Part shown: piece after piece, positions 33,573 through 41,669 of the stretch
Layout: every line of letters begins with the position of its first letter
Position numbering within the stretch: position 1 is the first letter of the stretch
Origin: CAVSLM01 sp963728895
GTDB lineage: Bacteria; Pseudomonadota; Gammaproteobacteria; JBBQDK01
Assembly (NCBI GenBank): GCA_963728895.1
Contig: CAVSLM010000002.1
Location: forward strand, 62,001-126,000
Length of the DNA: 64,000 nt
Direction: 5' to 3'
Program-made: the position numbers and the translations under genes
The notes under the pieces: generated by a model
What the model saw: only the letters and a program-made list of their open reading frames with translations
What the model was told of the DNA's origin: nothing
Databases searched by the model: none

Positions 33573-35240
33573 TTACTTCGCCTCGGACGCCGACCACCCT
33601 GTCACGGGGATGAGGTGCGCATCGCCGTGCGGCGAGAGCTTGGCTATGTAGCAACCCTTGGAGACGAAACGCTGGTTTGGGGCAAGGCTTACGTGGGGAT
33701 ACACGGAAGTGTAAACGGCATTGTCGACCATGTGCTCGATACGCTCGATGAAGTACTCCCGGCTGAAGAAGCCGCGGATGTCACGGAGCGCACCACCTGC
33801 GAGCTTGAGCGCGAAGTAGGCATCGGCCTGCACACGTGCTTGCTGCGGCGCGTAGATCCTTCGGGCACGCAACCAGGCGGTCGAACGCGTCAGGCGCGTG
33901 GGCAGCTTTTCGGGTAGTTCCTGGTCGTGCACGACATAGACCCGATCGCGCACGGAGTTGGGAATGTCCTCGAGTGCAGTGCCGTACAGCGACGTGGACA
34001 GATAGATCCGGGCAGGTGCTGGCGCCGTGTCCAGCGACTTCCAGAAGCCTGCGGCATCCTTGGGCGAGAGCCACAGCACGACGACGTCTTCCTCGACGAA
34101 TGCCGACTGCGGAGCCGGGTCCCCCTCGGGCACCGGTGCATTGCGGGCCTTTACGCCCTCGGGTACGCTCAAGGCCTTGCGCAGTGCCTCGGCCGCCGCC
34201 GAGGCACGCGGATCTGCCGTCCGATAGACCTGCACGACGGATTTCACGGCCGGCATGTCGTCTGTGAGATGCGCTGCAACCGTCCTGCCTTCGAGCGCCA
34301 TGCCTTCCGAGAAGTACAACGTATAGAAGTCGTTCTCCTCGATTACCGGCAGGTCCGTGGTAGGGAACAGGCACGGGAGATTCTCGCGGTTGCAGAACTC
34401 GTGAATGGGGCGCCAACTTCCGGGCGCCACACCGCCCAGCACCGCGAACACCGGATGGGCCTGATACTGCGCCTGCAGCTGTTCGCTCCATTGTTCGGGC
34501 GGCCCGTGCAGCTCCCACACGTGCAGAACCCACTTGCGGTACGGCTTGTACATCCAGTCCTTGTGCCAGGGTGCGTGCGCCGCCCGCTCGCTCTCGTAAC
34601 GTGTCTCGGTATTCTTCTGCTCGACGTAGACCTGCATCACGTCGAGCAGCGCTTTGCGGGTCTCGGCCGGCACGGCGTCGCCGACGATGGTGGCGAGGTG
34701 GAGGTCGTGCTCGTCCACCCCGGGCGCCGGTCCTATGGAGAGGGCCTTCAGGTAGCCGATGAGAAGTTCCAACTGCTCGTCGGTCAGGGAGTACCGCGGC
34801 ATGAACGGGCTCAACGGTTTCCCCGCAGCCCCGATGCCCTCGCGTATGGCGCGCTTGAGCGTGGCGTCCGTATACGCGGGTCTGAGCTCGGGCGCCAGTG
34901 GCGGCCTGCTGGTGGGAAGTCGCAGCGGACTGTAGAGCAGCGCACCCGCCACCGCGGGTACCACCTCCTGGCCTTCGCTGGAACCCAGCCCACTGCGGCG
35001 GTGACAGGTACCACAGATGACCTGCGCGCCGGAAAGCTCCACGTCGCCCTCGACGACTGCCGTCATCCGCTCACCGGAAGGCAATAGACCTTCCCGGTAC
35101 ATGCGCTCGCCGAGTTCGATGCGCCGCGCACCCGCACTCTCGACCGCGGAAAGCGGCTCGTCCCCGGCTGCTGCGCGGAGCGATGGCGCCGCGCTGCTCA
35201 GGAAGGCAAGTACCGCAAGGACGACCCGGGCAGATCCCAT
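33573..35240 (-). CDS. Cytochrome c domain fused to a periplasmic substrate-binding-like domain
   Basis: 555 residues from ATG; a GTG at 35255 is an alternative start. A signal peptide (to about 23) is followed by a monohaem domain with CGTCH (ICGTCHRRSGLG) and a probable Met ligand region (LSPFMPRYSLTDEQLELLIGYL), to about residue 165. The remaining ~390 residues resemble type 1 periplasmic-binding folds of the Leu/Ile/Val class (HPVFAVLGGVAPGSWRPIHEFC, LPCLFPTTDLPV). C-terminal sequences fit that fold (GFFSREYFIERIEHMVDN). A haem and a ligand-binding domain in one protein could couple substrate sensing to electron transfer. The SCO gene upstream ends 7 bases before its start, so they are co-transcribed. 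Confidence 0.8.
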   Translation of the reverse strand: MGSARVVLAVLAFLSSAAPSLRAAAGDEPLSAVESAGARRIELGERMYREGLLPSGERMTAVVEGDVELSGAQVICGTCHRRSGLGSSEGQEVVPAVAGALLYSPLRLPTSRPPLAPELRPAYTDATLKRAIREGIGAAGKPLSPFMPRYSLTDEQLELLIGYLKALSIGPAPGVDEHDLHLATIVGDAVPAETRKALLDVMQVYVEQKNTETRYESERAAHAPWHKDWMYKPYRKWVLHVWELHGPPEQWSEQLQAQYQAHPVFAVLGGVAPGSWRPIHEFCNRENLPCLFPTTDLPVIEENDFYTLYFSEGMALEGRTVAAHLTDDMPAVKSVVQVYRTADPRASAAAEALRKALSVPEGVKARNAPVPEGDPAPQSAFVEEDVVVLWLSPKDAAGFWKSLDTAPAPARIYLSTSLYGTALEDIPNSVRDRVYVVHDQELPEKLPTRLTRSTAWLRARRIYAPQQARVQADAYFALKLAGGALRDIRGFFSREYFIERIEHMVDNAVYTSVYPHVSLAPNQRFVSKGCYIAKLSPHGDAHLIPVTGWSASEAK

Positions 35241-35247
35241 CGGCGGC

Positions 35248-36153
35248 TCACCCACCCGTCAGCTGCTTGAGTTCCCTGATCACGTCCGCCGCGGGAGTCA
35301 CTCCGTCCAGACGCACCCATGGCTCGTCACTGGCGCCGCGTAAAAAGGTGAGTGGCTCGTGGTTGGTCTTTCCACCGCGATAGGCGTCGAACGCCTTCTG
35401 CACGGAGACGATGTCCTGCGGCGCACCGGTCAGGAAACTCCATTGTTGGCCGGCGTGGAAACGGGTCCCGTAGGCGCGCAGGCGTTCGGGCGTGTCGTAC
35501 TCGGGATCGATGGTGATCGAGATCATGCGAACCTGTTTGCGCTCCTCTCCCAGGTCCTCCTGCACCTGGCCGAAAGTGGCACTCAACAGGGGACAGATCG
35601 TCGTACAGCTGGTGAAGATGAAGTTCAGCAGGACCGGGCGTCCGCTGTCGAGCGCCTCCTGCAGGCTGGTCTTCTCACCCCGGTCGTCCAGCAGTGTGAG
35701 GTTCGGAATATCATAGCGGTGCACGGAACGCGTGTAGCCCGCCTTCTCCATCATGTGACGGTGATGGGCATGCGGGTCGGCGGGTTCAGATCTCGCAGCC
35801 GCATGACCCGCGTGCTCCACGGATGGCGCGTGGGCCATGTCATCCATAGGTTCGGCATGGCCTTCGTGCTCGTGCCTGGTGGGCCCCGCGAGTCCGGAAG
35901 GTGCCGTGCCCTGTACGGCACTCGGCTGCGCCGCTGGTTCCGGCGTAGTCACCGACTCGTCCACACCTGGCAAGGCCGGTCCTGCAGCCGCCGCCAGCAG
36001 CACCGCGAACATCGCCCACCAGCCGTTCCCACGCATCGGACGTGCAGTCCGGTGCGAGCGTGAACGAGTCCGCGCCATCATGGGTGCGTCCGGCTCGCTC
36101 CCCGGTGTGTCCCGGTCCAGATCGAACTGGCCGGCGCGATGCGATCTCGGCAT
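35248..36153 (-). CDS. SCO1/SenC-family copper chaperone with His-rich linker
   Basis: 301 residues if started at ATG 36153, which has GGGGGAGG just upstream. Later ATGs at 36081 and 36036 are possible. One membrane anchor (about 44-62, WWAMFAVLLAAAAGPALPG). Next a His/Met/Pro-rich linker (HEHEGHAEPMDDMAHAP, HAGHAAARS, DPHAHHRHMMEKAG), a likely copper-loading segment. The thioredoxin-like domain has the SCO metal motif CTTIC in NFIFTSCTTICPLLSATF and the distal His region KTNHEPLTFL. The family delivers copper to cytochrome oxidase or other cupro-enzymes. The multicopper-oxidase-type genes 7-10 kb away are possible clients. Confidence 0.9.
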   Translation of the reverse strand: MPRSHRAGQFDLDRDTPGSEPDAPMMARTRSRSHRTARPMRGNGWWAMFAVLLAAAAGPALPGVDESVTTPEPAAQPSAVQGTAPSGLAGPTRHEHEGHAEPMDDMAHAPSVEHAGHAAARSEPADPHAHHRHMMEKAGYTRSVHRYDIPNLTLLDDRGEKTSLQEALDSGRPVLLNFIFTSCTTICPLLSATFGQVQEDLGEERKQVRMISITIDPEYDTPERLRAYGTRFHAGQQWSFLTGAPQDIVSVQKAFDAYRGGKTNHEPLTFLRGASDEPWVRLDGVTPAADVIRELKQLTGG

Positions 36154-36605
36154 ACGCCTCCCCCCTGCGTTCGTTGCTGTGGTGTCTGCGCAGGACAGCA
36201 TCGCCAGGGATGCTGTGATCCGGTGGGTTCCGACAAGCTGGTCCGGTACGAGACATGTGAATCTGCGCGTCGGCTCTGCTTCAGTCGGGCACGCGCTCAT
36301 CAAGCCCCGGATGAATTCGGGAACTTTTCTGAAACCCCTCGCGATAAGACCGGCATCAACACCGGTCTCAGCACTGCATACGGCCAGAGGTGGCACGCCG
36401 TCCACGTCTGGCCTCCTTTCAGAATAAAGAGAAACCTCACGCTTGCCGGCGAACGCGCAAGTCCACCGGTCGCCGGCGACCGGTGCGCCAACACCCGCCC
36501 CTGTTCCGCCGCCGACTTCCGCCCTCGGAGAAGGAAGACCACGGCCGGAGGAACAGGGGTTCTCGACGGATGCGGCGCGCGGCGCGCTACAAACGCTGCA
36601 GAAGT
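36154..36605. other. Intergenic region, nothing recognised
   Basis: 450 bases between the SCO gene and the end of the PEP-CTERM gene. It includes the SCO ribosome-binding site and a GC-rich palindromic stretch near 36467 (GGTCGCCGGCGACC), possibly a terminator stem for the PEP-CTERM gene. Confidence 0.35.
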
Positions 36606-37208
36606 CTAGGCGTCAACGGGGTCCTTGCGGCGCGCTACACCGAACAGACCGGCGAGGCCGGTACCGAACAGCCACACCGCTGCCGGGAGGGGTATAGCCG
36701 AGGGCGATACCGTGGCCGAACCGTCTGCGAACGTCGGGTTCACCTGTGCACCGTTAGCATCGGTCCAGACGTCGAAGCCGGGTTGCGCAAAACTACCCAG
36801 TTCCAGATTCAACGGACTCAACCCCGTTCCCACCGTCTGAAAGGTCAACGTCGCCACCGTGAAGCTGGTGGCCGCCGTCGTCCCCAAGCTCGATACAGAA
36901 AGATCCCGCAAGGTGCCTGCAACCGAATCCAGCACTCCGTCCTGCCCGAACGTCTTATCGAGCGGGAAAGGGGTTGTGTCCACGTTCGAGAGAGAGAGAA
37001 TGCCCGGATCCCAGCTCAGATCGATGCCGCCCCCCGACGTGCCGCCCGTGAAGTCCGTTCCGATGATGTCGACCACGATGTTGCTGCCCAAGGTGACCGA
37101 CGGATTCAGCGGATTCAACGTGATGGTTTGTGCACTTGCCGTTCCCACGCCACATAGCGCCGCCGCACCGATGAGTAAGGCGGAAATTCTAGCGTACTGC
37201 TTGCCCAT
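36606..37208 (-). CDS. PEP-CTERM sorting-domain protein
   Basis: 200 residues with GGAGG 8 bases before the ATG. Signal peptide about 1-26 (MGKQYARISALLIGAAALCG). The mature part is a cohesin-like or Ig-like beta domain (TLGSNIVVDIIGTDFTGG, IDLSWDPGILSL). The C-terminal sorting signal is IPLPAAVWLFGTGLAGLFGVARRK: the VPLPAA-type motif, a membrane helix and an Arg/Lys cluster. It is processed by exosortase in exopolysaccharide-producing Gram-negatives. No exosortase gene is in the window. A sigma-54-like promoter lies upstream. Confidence 0.9.
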   Translation of the reverse strand: MGKQYARISALLIGAAALCGVGTASAQTITLNPLNPSVTLGSNIVVDIIGTDFTGGTSGGGIDLSWDPGILSLSNVDTTPFPLDKTFGQDGVLDSVAGTLRDLSVSSLGTTAATSFTVATLTFQTVGTGLSPLNLELGSFAQPGFDVWTDANGAQVNPTFADGSATVSPSAIPLPAAVWLFGTGLAGLFGVARRKDPVDA

Positions 37209-37828
37209 TATGAGTCCTCCAGAACCAATTTGAATTTCGAGTATCTCTTCCATGTCGCCGGTTTCGAATGCATTTCGGTGACTCGACCCCGCTCGACCTA
37301 CCGGCTGACGCCGGCATCCCCCCCGGAAGATGGCGTGGACAGACTTTGGACGTCTCGGGGCAATTCTGCACTCGCCACACGGAAGTCTCTTTGGCGGTGG
37401 GATCGGCCGCGCGCGATGCCGAGCGGCATCGATCGGGTTATCCCACTGGCACGCACATTCCAGGTGGCAAGAGTTAAGCAAGCACCATACCACGGATAAA
37501 TTTTCCTATTTTACAGGAGCTTGATGCGGCCCTCCCGGCTTCGTTGCGGACCACGTCAAGTTTCTCGACAGCTGAAGGAAAGAGCCCTCGTACAGGCTCC
37601 CCGGCTGTCGCTATGTAATGGAAAAATTTGACTTTTTTTTGTCGCGCCGCTGCCACACGGATTCGTGGTTTGCACACAGAAAAAACCGGTTCGGGAATTC
37701 GATCCCAAAGCACTAATTCCAGATGAAACTCGATGTGTAACAGTATGTTGTGGACTGCACCAGGGGCCGTCACCACTGTAAGATTTCTCGACAGGCCGGG
37801 GCCATGCCAGAGCTTCGTGAGCCACGCA
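37209..37828. other. Upstream region of the PEP-CTERM gene
   Basis: Long intergenic stretch holding the sigma-54-like site and a nested hairpin at 37566-37610 (CGACAG...CTGTCG outside GAGCC...GGCTC) followed by a T-run. The hairpin could be a terminator for the subtilisin gene read in the other direction or an RNA element; unresolved. Confidence 0.35.
37477..37492 (-). promoter_or_regulatory. Candidate sigma-54 promoter (-24/-12)
   Basis: Minus strand TGGTATGGTGCTTGCT. The TGG and TGC elements have RpoN spacing, compared with TGGCAC-N5-TTGC. It lies about 270 bases before the PEP-CTERM start codon. PEP-CTERM genes are known to be under sigma-54/PrsR control in several bacteria, which supports the reading. 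Confidence 0.5.
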
Positions 37829-37911
37829 GCCCGGAGATCTCATCAGTATCCCGGGAGCTGGCGGAATTCGCAGCCGTCCTGGCGCCGGGCTGGAGCGAAA
37901 GGGGAAGCCGA
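37829..37911 (-). repeat. ~250 bp element, partial copy 4
   Basis: Carries the end GCCCGGAGATCTCATCAG and the interior GGCGCCGGGCTGGAGCGAAA, then stops at the 3' end of the subtilisin gene. The other half and terminal repeat are absent. Confidence 0.65.
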
Positions 37912-37914
37912 CGG

Positions 37915-40278
37915 TCAGTTGGCGCAGCAGGACGGTCCCGGCGGCAGGCCGAAGTACTGCCGCAGAATCCCGACGTCGAGATTGTTTACGCTGTTGTCTC
38001 CGTTGAAGTCGGCGTCGGGCCCCGGCGTTCCGAACTGATTCCGCAGAACACCGACGTCCACGTTGTTGGTCACACCGTTGTTGTCGAGGTCGGTGTCGCA
38101 GACATTTCCGTAGCCGTCGCCGTCGGTGTCGCGCTGGATGCGCGGGTCTCCCGCTGCATACGTCGCCGCTCCGTTCGCAACCTGGGTGCAGTTGTCGCAA
38201 ACATCGCCCGTACCATCAAAGTCCGCGTCCGTCTGATCGGAATTGGTTGTGCTCACGCAGTTGTCACAAACGTTTCCAACGCCGTCCGCATCGCCATCTG
38301 CCTGATCGGCATTCGCCGTGCTCACGCAGTTGTCGCACACGTCGCCGAGACCGTCTCCATCACTGTCCGTCTGATTGGGGTTCGGATTGGCTGCGCAGTT
38401 GTCGCAGACGTCGCCGAATCCGTCCGCATCGCCGTCCGCCTGATCGGCATTCGCCGTGCTCACGCAGTTGTCGCAAGCGTCGCCGACGCCGTCACCGTCG
38501 CCATCCTCCTGGTCGGGATTCGGAGTTTGCGGGCAGTTGTCGCAAGAATCCGGCACTCCGTCGCCGTCCCCGTCGGGCGCGCCGGGACTGCATGGCAGAA
38601 GCTCATTCGCCAGGACTACATCGACCAGGCCGTTTCCATAATTGTTGTCGGCTCCCGGCGCGCCCAGATCCTGAGCCGAACCGACCAGCGCACCTTCGAG
38701 TTGCGCAACGGTGGCTTGCGGACTTGCGCTCAGTAACAGGGCCATGCTGCCCGCCACATGCGGCGCGGCGAACGAAGTACCCGACGCCAGGACCGCAACC
38801 GGCACGCCGCCGTGGGAGAGACCGGTGGTGGGTACGAGAACACCGGGTGCGACGAGGCGGGGGAAGATGCCCCCGTCGCATGCCGAAGGGCCGCGGCCGC
38901 TGAAATTGGCTATCGACAAGCCGCTGTCCACTGCACCCACGGAGTAGCCTTCGGTATTGTTTCCAGGGCTGACATTCGAATTCGGGGCAGGTCCGGTATT
39001 GCCCGCGGCGAATACCACGGCGATGCCCGCCGCCCGCAGCACTTGGATATCGGGTAGAAACTCTGTGATGCACTGCCCAGGCCACTGTTGAAAGGACCAC
39101 GAGTTGTTGACGACGCCGGGCGCATCGTCGGTCAGCGGATCGCCATCCGGGTCCAGTAGCCATTGAAAGCCAAGGTGCACCACGCTGTTCGACGCGTTTC
39201 CTGCATCGTTGAAGACCTTCACGGCGATCCACTTCGCGCCGGGTGCAACTCCCAGGGTAGTGCCCGTGGCATCACCGCCCACCATGACTCCCATGGACTG
39301 CGTGCCATGCCCGTTCTCGTCGTACGGAGTGAGCGGGTGTTCGCCATAGGGGTCATACCAGCTGTTCGCCCCACCCCGCCAGCGCGCGGCGAGGTCCGGG
39401 TGCTGCACATCGACGCCGGTGTCCATGTTGGCGACGACGACGCCCTGGCCGATGATGCCCTGGCTCCACAGCTCGGGCGCACGAATCGCATTCAGGTTCC
39501 AACCCGGCGGCCCTGCAGGTGCATCGTTGTCGAGAATGGTGCCGAGCGCCCGATCATTCGACAACGTCGCATTGACGGCACCGCTCAGAATCAGCTCCAG
39601 CGACTCGTCGCCCTCGCTCAGCAGGTCATCCATGATCGGTACGCTGACCGGCAGCGCCGTCTCTCCCGGAGCAAAAATCAACGTATCCATGGTGGCCATG
39701 TAGTCGCTCCCGGCCGTCGCTGACACATCCCCCGTGGCATAGTCGACGCTTACCGGATTGGTGCCCGGCTCGGACAGCATTACCGTGAAAGCCGCGCTGC
39801 CCGCTGATTCGTCCACGGTGACATCCCCGATGCTCAGTGCCGGGACCGCGGCCTTGGTCTCCGGAAGCGCGAAAGTCTCGTCGAGCCGAATGCTTTCTAT
39901 CGCCGGTTGCGTGGCGAGCGCGCGGATTGCCGTCGGCCGCAGCTGCGCTGCGATGGCATTGATCAGCCACAGACGTCGGATTTGCACCGCGCCGCGCGCC
40001 GCGAGGAAGCTCTCCACCGTCGGCTGTGTAGTCGCCGCCTTGTCCTTGAGCGCCAGAATGATCCTGCGGCGACGCAGCGAAAGGTTGCGATCCGTGAACT
40101 TCGCGAGGTCCACCCTGTCGGACAACACCACGATGACGGGAATGCGCGTGGCGGCGCCGGCGGCAGCCAGTTCCGCGGCCAGCTTCACGTCGATGACCGC
40201 TGCCAGCGCGGGGACGGTTGGCGTGAACGACAGGCAGGCGAGCAGGAGCGTAAACAGCGTACCGCGGAAGTGTCTCAT
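37915..40278 (-). CDS. Subtilisin-family protease with Calx-beta domain, TSP3 repeats and PPGPSCC tail (protein 2)
   Basis: 787 residues. Signal peptide about 1-26. An inhibitor-I9-like prodomain (about 30-135) is followed by a Calx-beta domain (about 148-252, TVDESAGSAAFTVMLSEPG). The S8 catalytic domain has Asp286 (VANMDTGVD), His324 (NGHGTQSMG), Asn427 (FAAGNTGP) and Ser502 (ASGTSFAAPHVAG). Seven TSP3 repeats (DGDGDGVPDSCDNCP type) lead into the dockerin-like pair and the end LPPGPSCCAN. All catalytic residues are present, so it should be an active calcium-stabilised extracellular protease. A Calx-beta domain between prodomain and catalytic domain is unusual. Copies of the ~250 bp element flank it on both sides. 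Confidence 0.93.
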   Translation of the reverse strand: MRHFRGTLFTLLLACLSFTPTVPALAAVIDVKLAAELAAAGAATRIPVIVVLSDRVDLAKFTDRNLSLRRRRIILALKDKAATTQPTVESFLAARGAVQIRRLWLINAIAAQLRPTAIRALATQPAIESIRLDETFALPETKAAVPALSIGDVTVDESAGSAAFTVMLSEPGTNPVSVDYATGDVSATAGSDYMATMDTLIFAPGETALPVSVPIMDDLLSEGDESLELILSGAVNATLSNDRALGTILDNDAPAGPPGWNLNAIRAPELWSQGIIGQGVVVANMDTGVDVQHPDLAARWRGGANSWYDPYGEHPLTPYDENGHGTQSMGVMVGGDATGTTLGVAPGAKWIAVKVFNDAGNASNSVVHLGFQWLLDPDGDPLTDDAPGVVNNSWSFQQWPGQCITEFLPDIQVLRAAGIAVVFAAGNTGPAPNSNVSPGNNTEGYSVGAVDSGLSIANFSGRGPSACDGGIFPRLVAPGVLVPTTGLSHGGVPVAVLASGTSFAAPHVAGSMALLLSASPQATVAQLEGALVGSAQDLGAPGADNNYGNGLVDVVLANELLPCSPGAPDGDGDGVPDSCDNCPQTPNPDQEDGDGDGVGDACDNCVSTANADQADGDADGFGDVCDNCAANPNPNQTDSDGDGLGDVCDNCVSTANADQADGDADGVGNVCDNCVSTTNSDQTDADFDGTGDVCDNCTQVANGAATYAAGDPRIQRDTDGDGYGNVCDTDLDNNGVTNNVDVGVLRNQFGTPGPDADFNGDNSVNNLDVGILRQYFGLPPGPSCCAN

Positions 40279-40297
40279 GACTAACGCCGTTCTCTGG

Positions 40298-40550
40298 CCC
40301 GGAAATCCCACCAGCCGGCCAACGGCTGGGCAGTAGGTAAATGGATCGCGGGGAAGATCTGGCATTCTTCGCGATCATCGAACGATGACACAGTGTTCAC
40401 GCCGCTGGCCCATCCCGGTTCTGGCGGTTTCTCACTCGCCCTGGCCTGAACTTCACTCGGGTGGTAGCCAGGGCTACCACTTTCGCTCCCACCCGGCGCC
40501 AGGACGGCTGCGAATTCCGCCAGCTCCCGGGGTCTGGTGAGATTTCCGGG
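40298..40550 (+). repeat. ~253 bp inverted-terminal-repeat element, copy 3
   Basis: Ends CCCGGAAATCCCACCAGC and TCTGGTGAGATTTCCGGG. Same orientation as copy 1. It ends 19 bases before the subtilisin start codon, where the promoter and ribosome-binding site would be expected. Confidence 0.75.
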
Positions 40551-40896
40551 CTGGCATAACCGGTGTCGGATCGGGCGGATTCCTCCCTGCCATCTGCATA
40601 CTACAGCCCGGCGCCGATTCCACATACAGGGAATCTCCGCGATTTCAAGCGCCGGCAGCGCGTCCGTCACCCCGCATCGGGCTTGCAACTCAGCCTACCA
40701 GGAGGTCTCGAAGCGCAGCGCAGGCGTGCGGACGCCGTGCGCGGTGTCCAGGTTGGAGATGCGGGAATGAGGAAGAGAAGTGCTGAACGGACTGACCTGC
40801 GGAAGCAGCGCCGGTCCCCCCGGCAGCACTGCCAACTGCGTGCTGCGGCCGGATGCCGTGCTCTGCTTTACCAAAGGATCTCCGCCACTGCCGCCT
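40551..40896. other. Intergenic region, nothing recognised
   Basis: About 345 bases between the element and the stop of the secreted protein at 40897. Confidence 0.35.
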
Positions 40897-41586
40897 TCAA
40901 TTCACCGTCAGCCCTTCGACCTTGAAGTCGCCGATGAGGATGGTGACCTTGTCTCCCGGCCGTACGTGGCGGTCCGGATTTGCAAACATCAGGTAGTAGT
41001 TCTTGTCGGCGACAATGTTGCGGCCCCTGTTGGTGGTACGGAAGGCACCCACTTTCTCCGCGGCGGGAACGGGAAGCTTCGCTTGGGAGCGCTCCACCAG
41101 TACGTAGGGCTTGTTCCGCGAATCAAACAGCGGCAACGCCTTTTTTGCATCGAGTACCCGGAAGCGAAAATCCATCATGTAGCCGGCCGCCGTTCGCCTC
41201 AGGCTGAGCAACCGCACGCCCCACTTGTCGGCAATCTTCTCGGCCTGTTCCGCGTCCACCAGCTCGGGAGTGTACGGCACGGGTACCGGCGGCGGACGCC
41301 AGGCGGTACCGTTACCCTTCCCTGCCACCGCCCCGGCTGTCGCGCGGACCGCCGGAGCCTCCGACTCGGACGCCGCAGCGGCTGCCTTCGGCCCGTTGCC
41401 TCGTGCGTCCGGCGTTGCGGATTCCGTGAGTGTCCGCTCCGAGGACGCTGGCGCTGCCTCCCCCGCCGTCACCGGCATTGCGCCTGCAAGCAAGACAACG
41501 GCGAGTGCGGCCAGGGCGCAGTACTTCCCGCCCTGCAGGGACCGGCGCGGGCAGCGTGGGAATCCAGGGAGCAGAGGGGTAGACAT
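40897..41586 (-). CDS. Conserved-looking exported protein of unknown function
   Basis: 229 residues. Hydrophobic signal segment about 23-41 (CALAALAVVLLAGAMPVTA), then a ~50-residue low-complexity Ala/Ser/Glu linker. A compact C-terminal domain of ~120 residues follows: GVRLLSLRRTAAGYMMDFRF, then LPLFDSRNKPYVLVERSQAK, KNYYLMFANPDRHVRPGDKV and TILIGDF. The C-terminal block reads like a small beta domain that might bind a partner or metal. I do not recognise the family. It lies just downstream of three cupredoxin-type genes on the same strand (83-base gap) and may serve them. Confidence 0.7.
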   Translation of the reverse strand: MSTPLLPGFPRCPRRSLQGGKYCALAALAVVLLAGAMPVTAGEAAPASSERTLTESATPDARGNGPKAAAAASESEAPAVRATAGAVAGKGNGTAWRPPPVPVPYTPELVDAEQAEKIADKWGVRLLSLRRTAAGYMMDFRFRVLDAKKALPLFDSRNKPYVLVERSQAKLPVPAAEKVGAFRTTNRGRNIVADKNYYLMFANPDRHVRPGDKVTILIGDFKVEGLTVN

Positions 41587-41669
41587 ATCGCTTGGCTCGG
41601 TTCGCTGACTTTATTTGCATCCAACCGCCGCCCGCACGCGAGGTGCGAACGGCGGTCGGACTTGCGGGG

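Noticed and set aside
38130..38580. Short regularly spaced DNA repeats resembling a CRISPR array
   Set aside because: These are the degenerate codons of thrombospondin type 3 protein repeats; unit length and sequence vary and there are no unique spacers.
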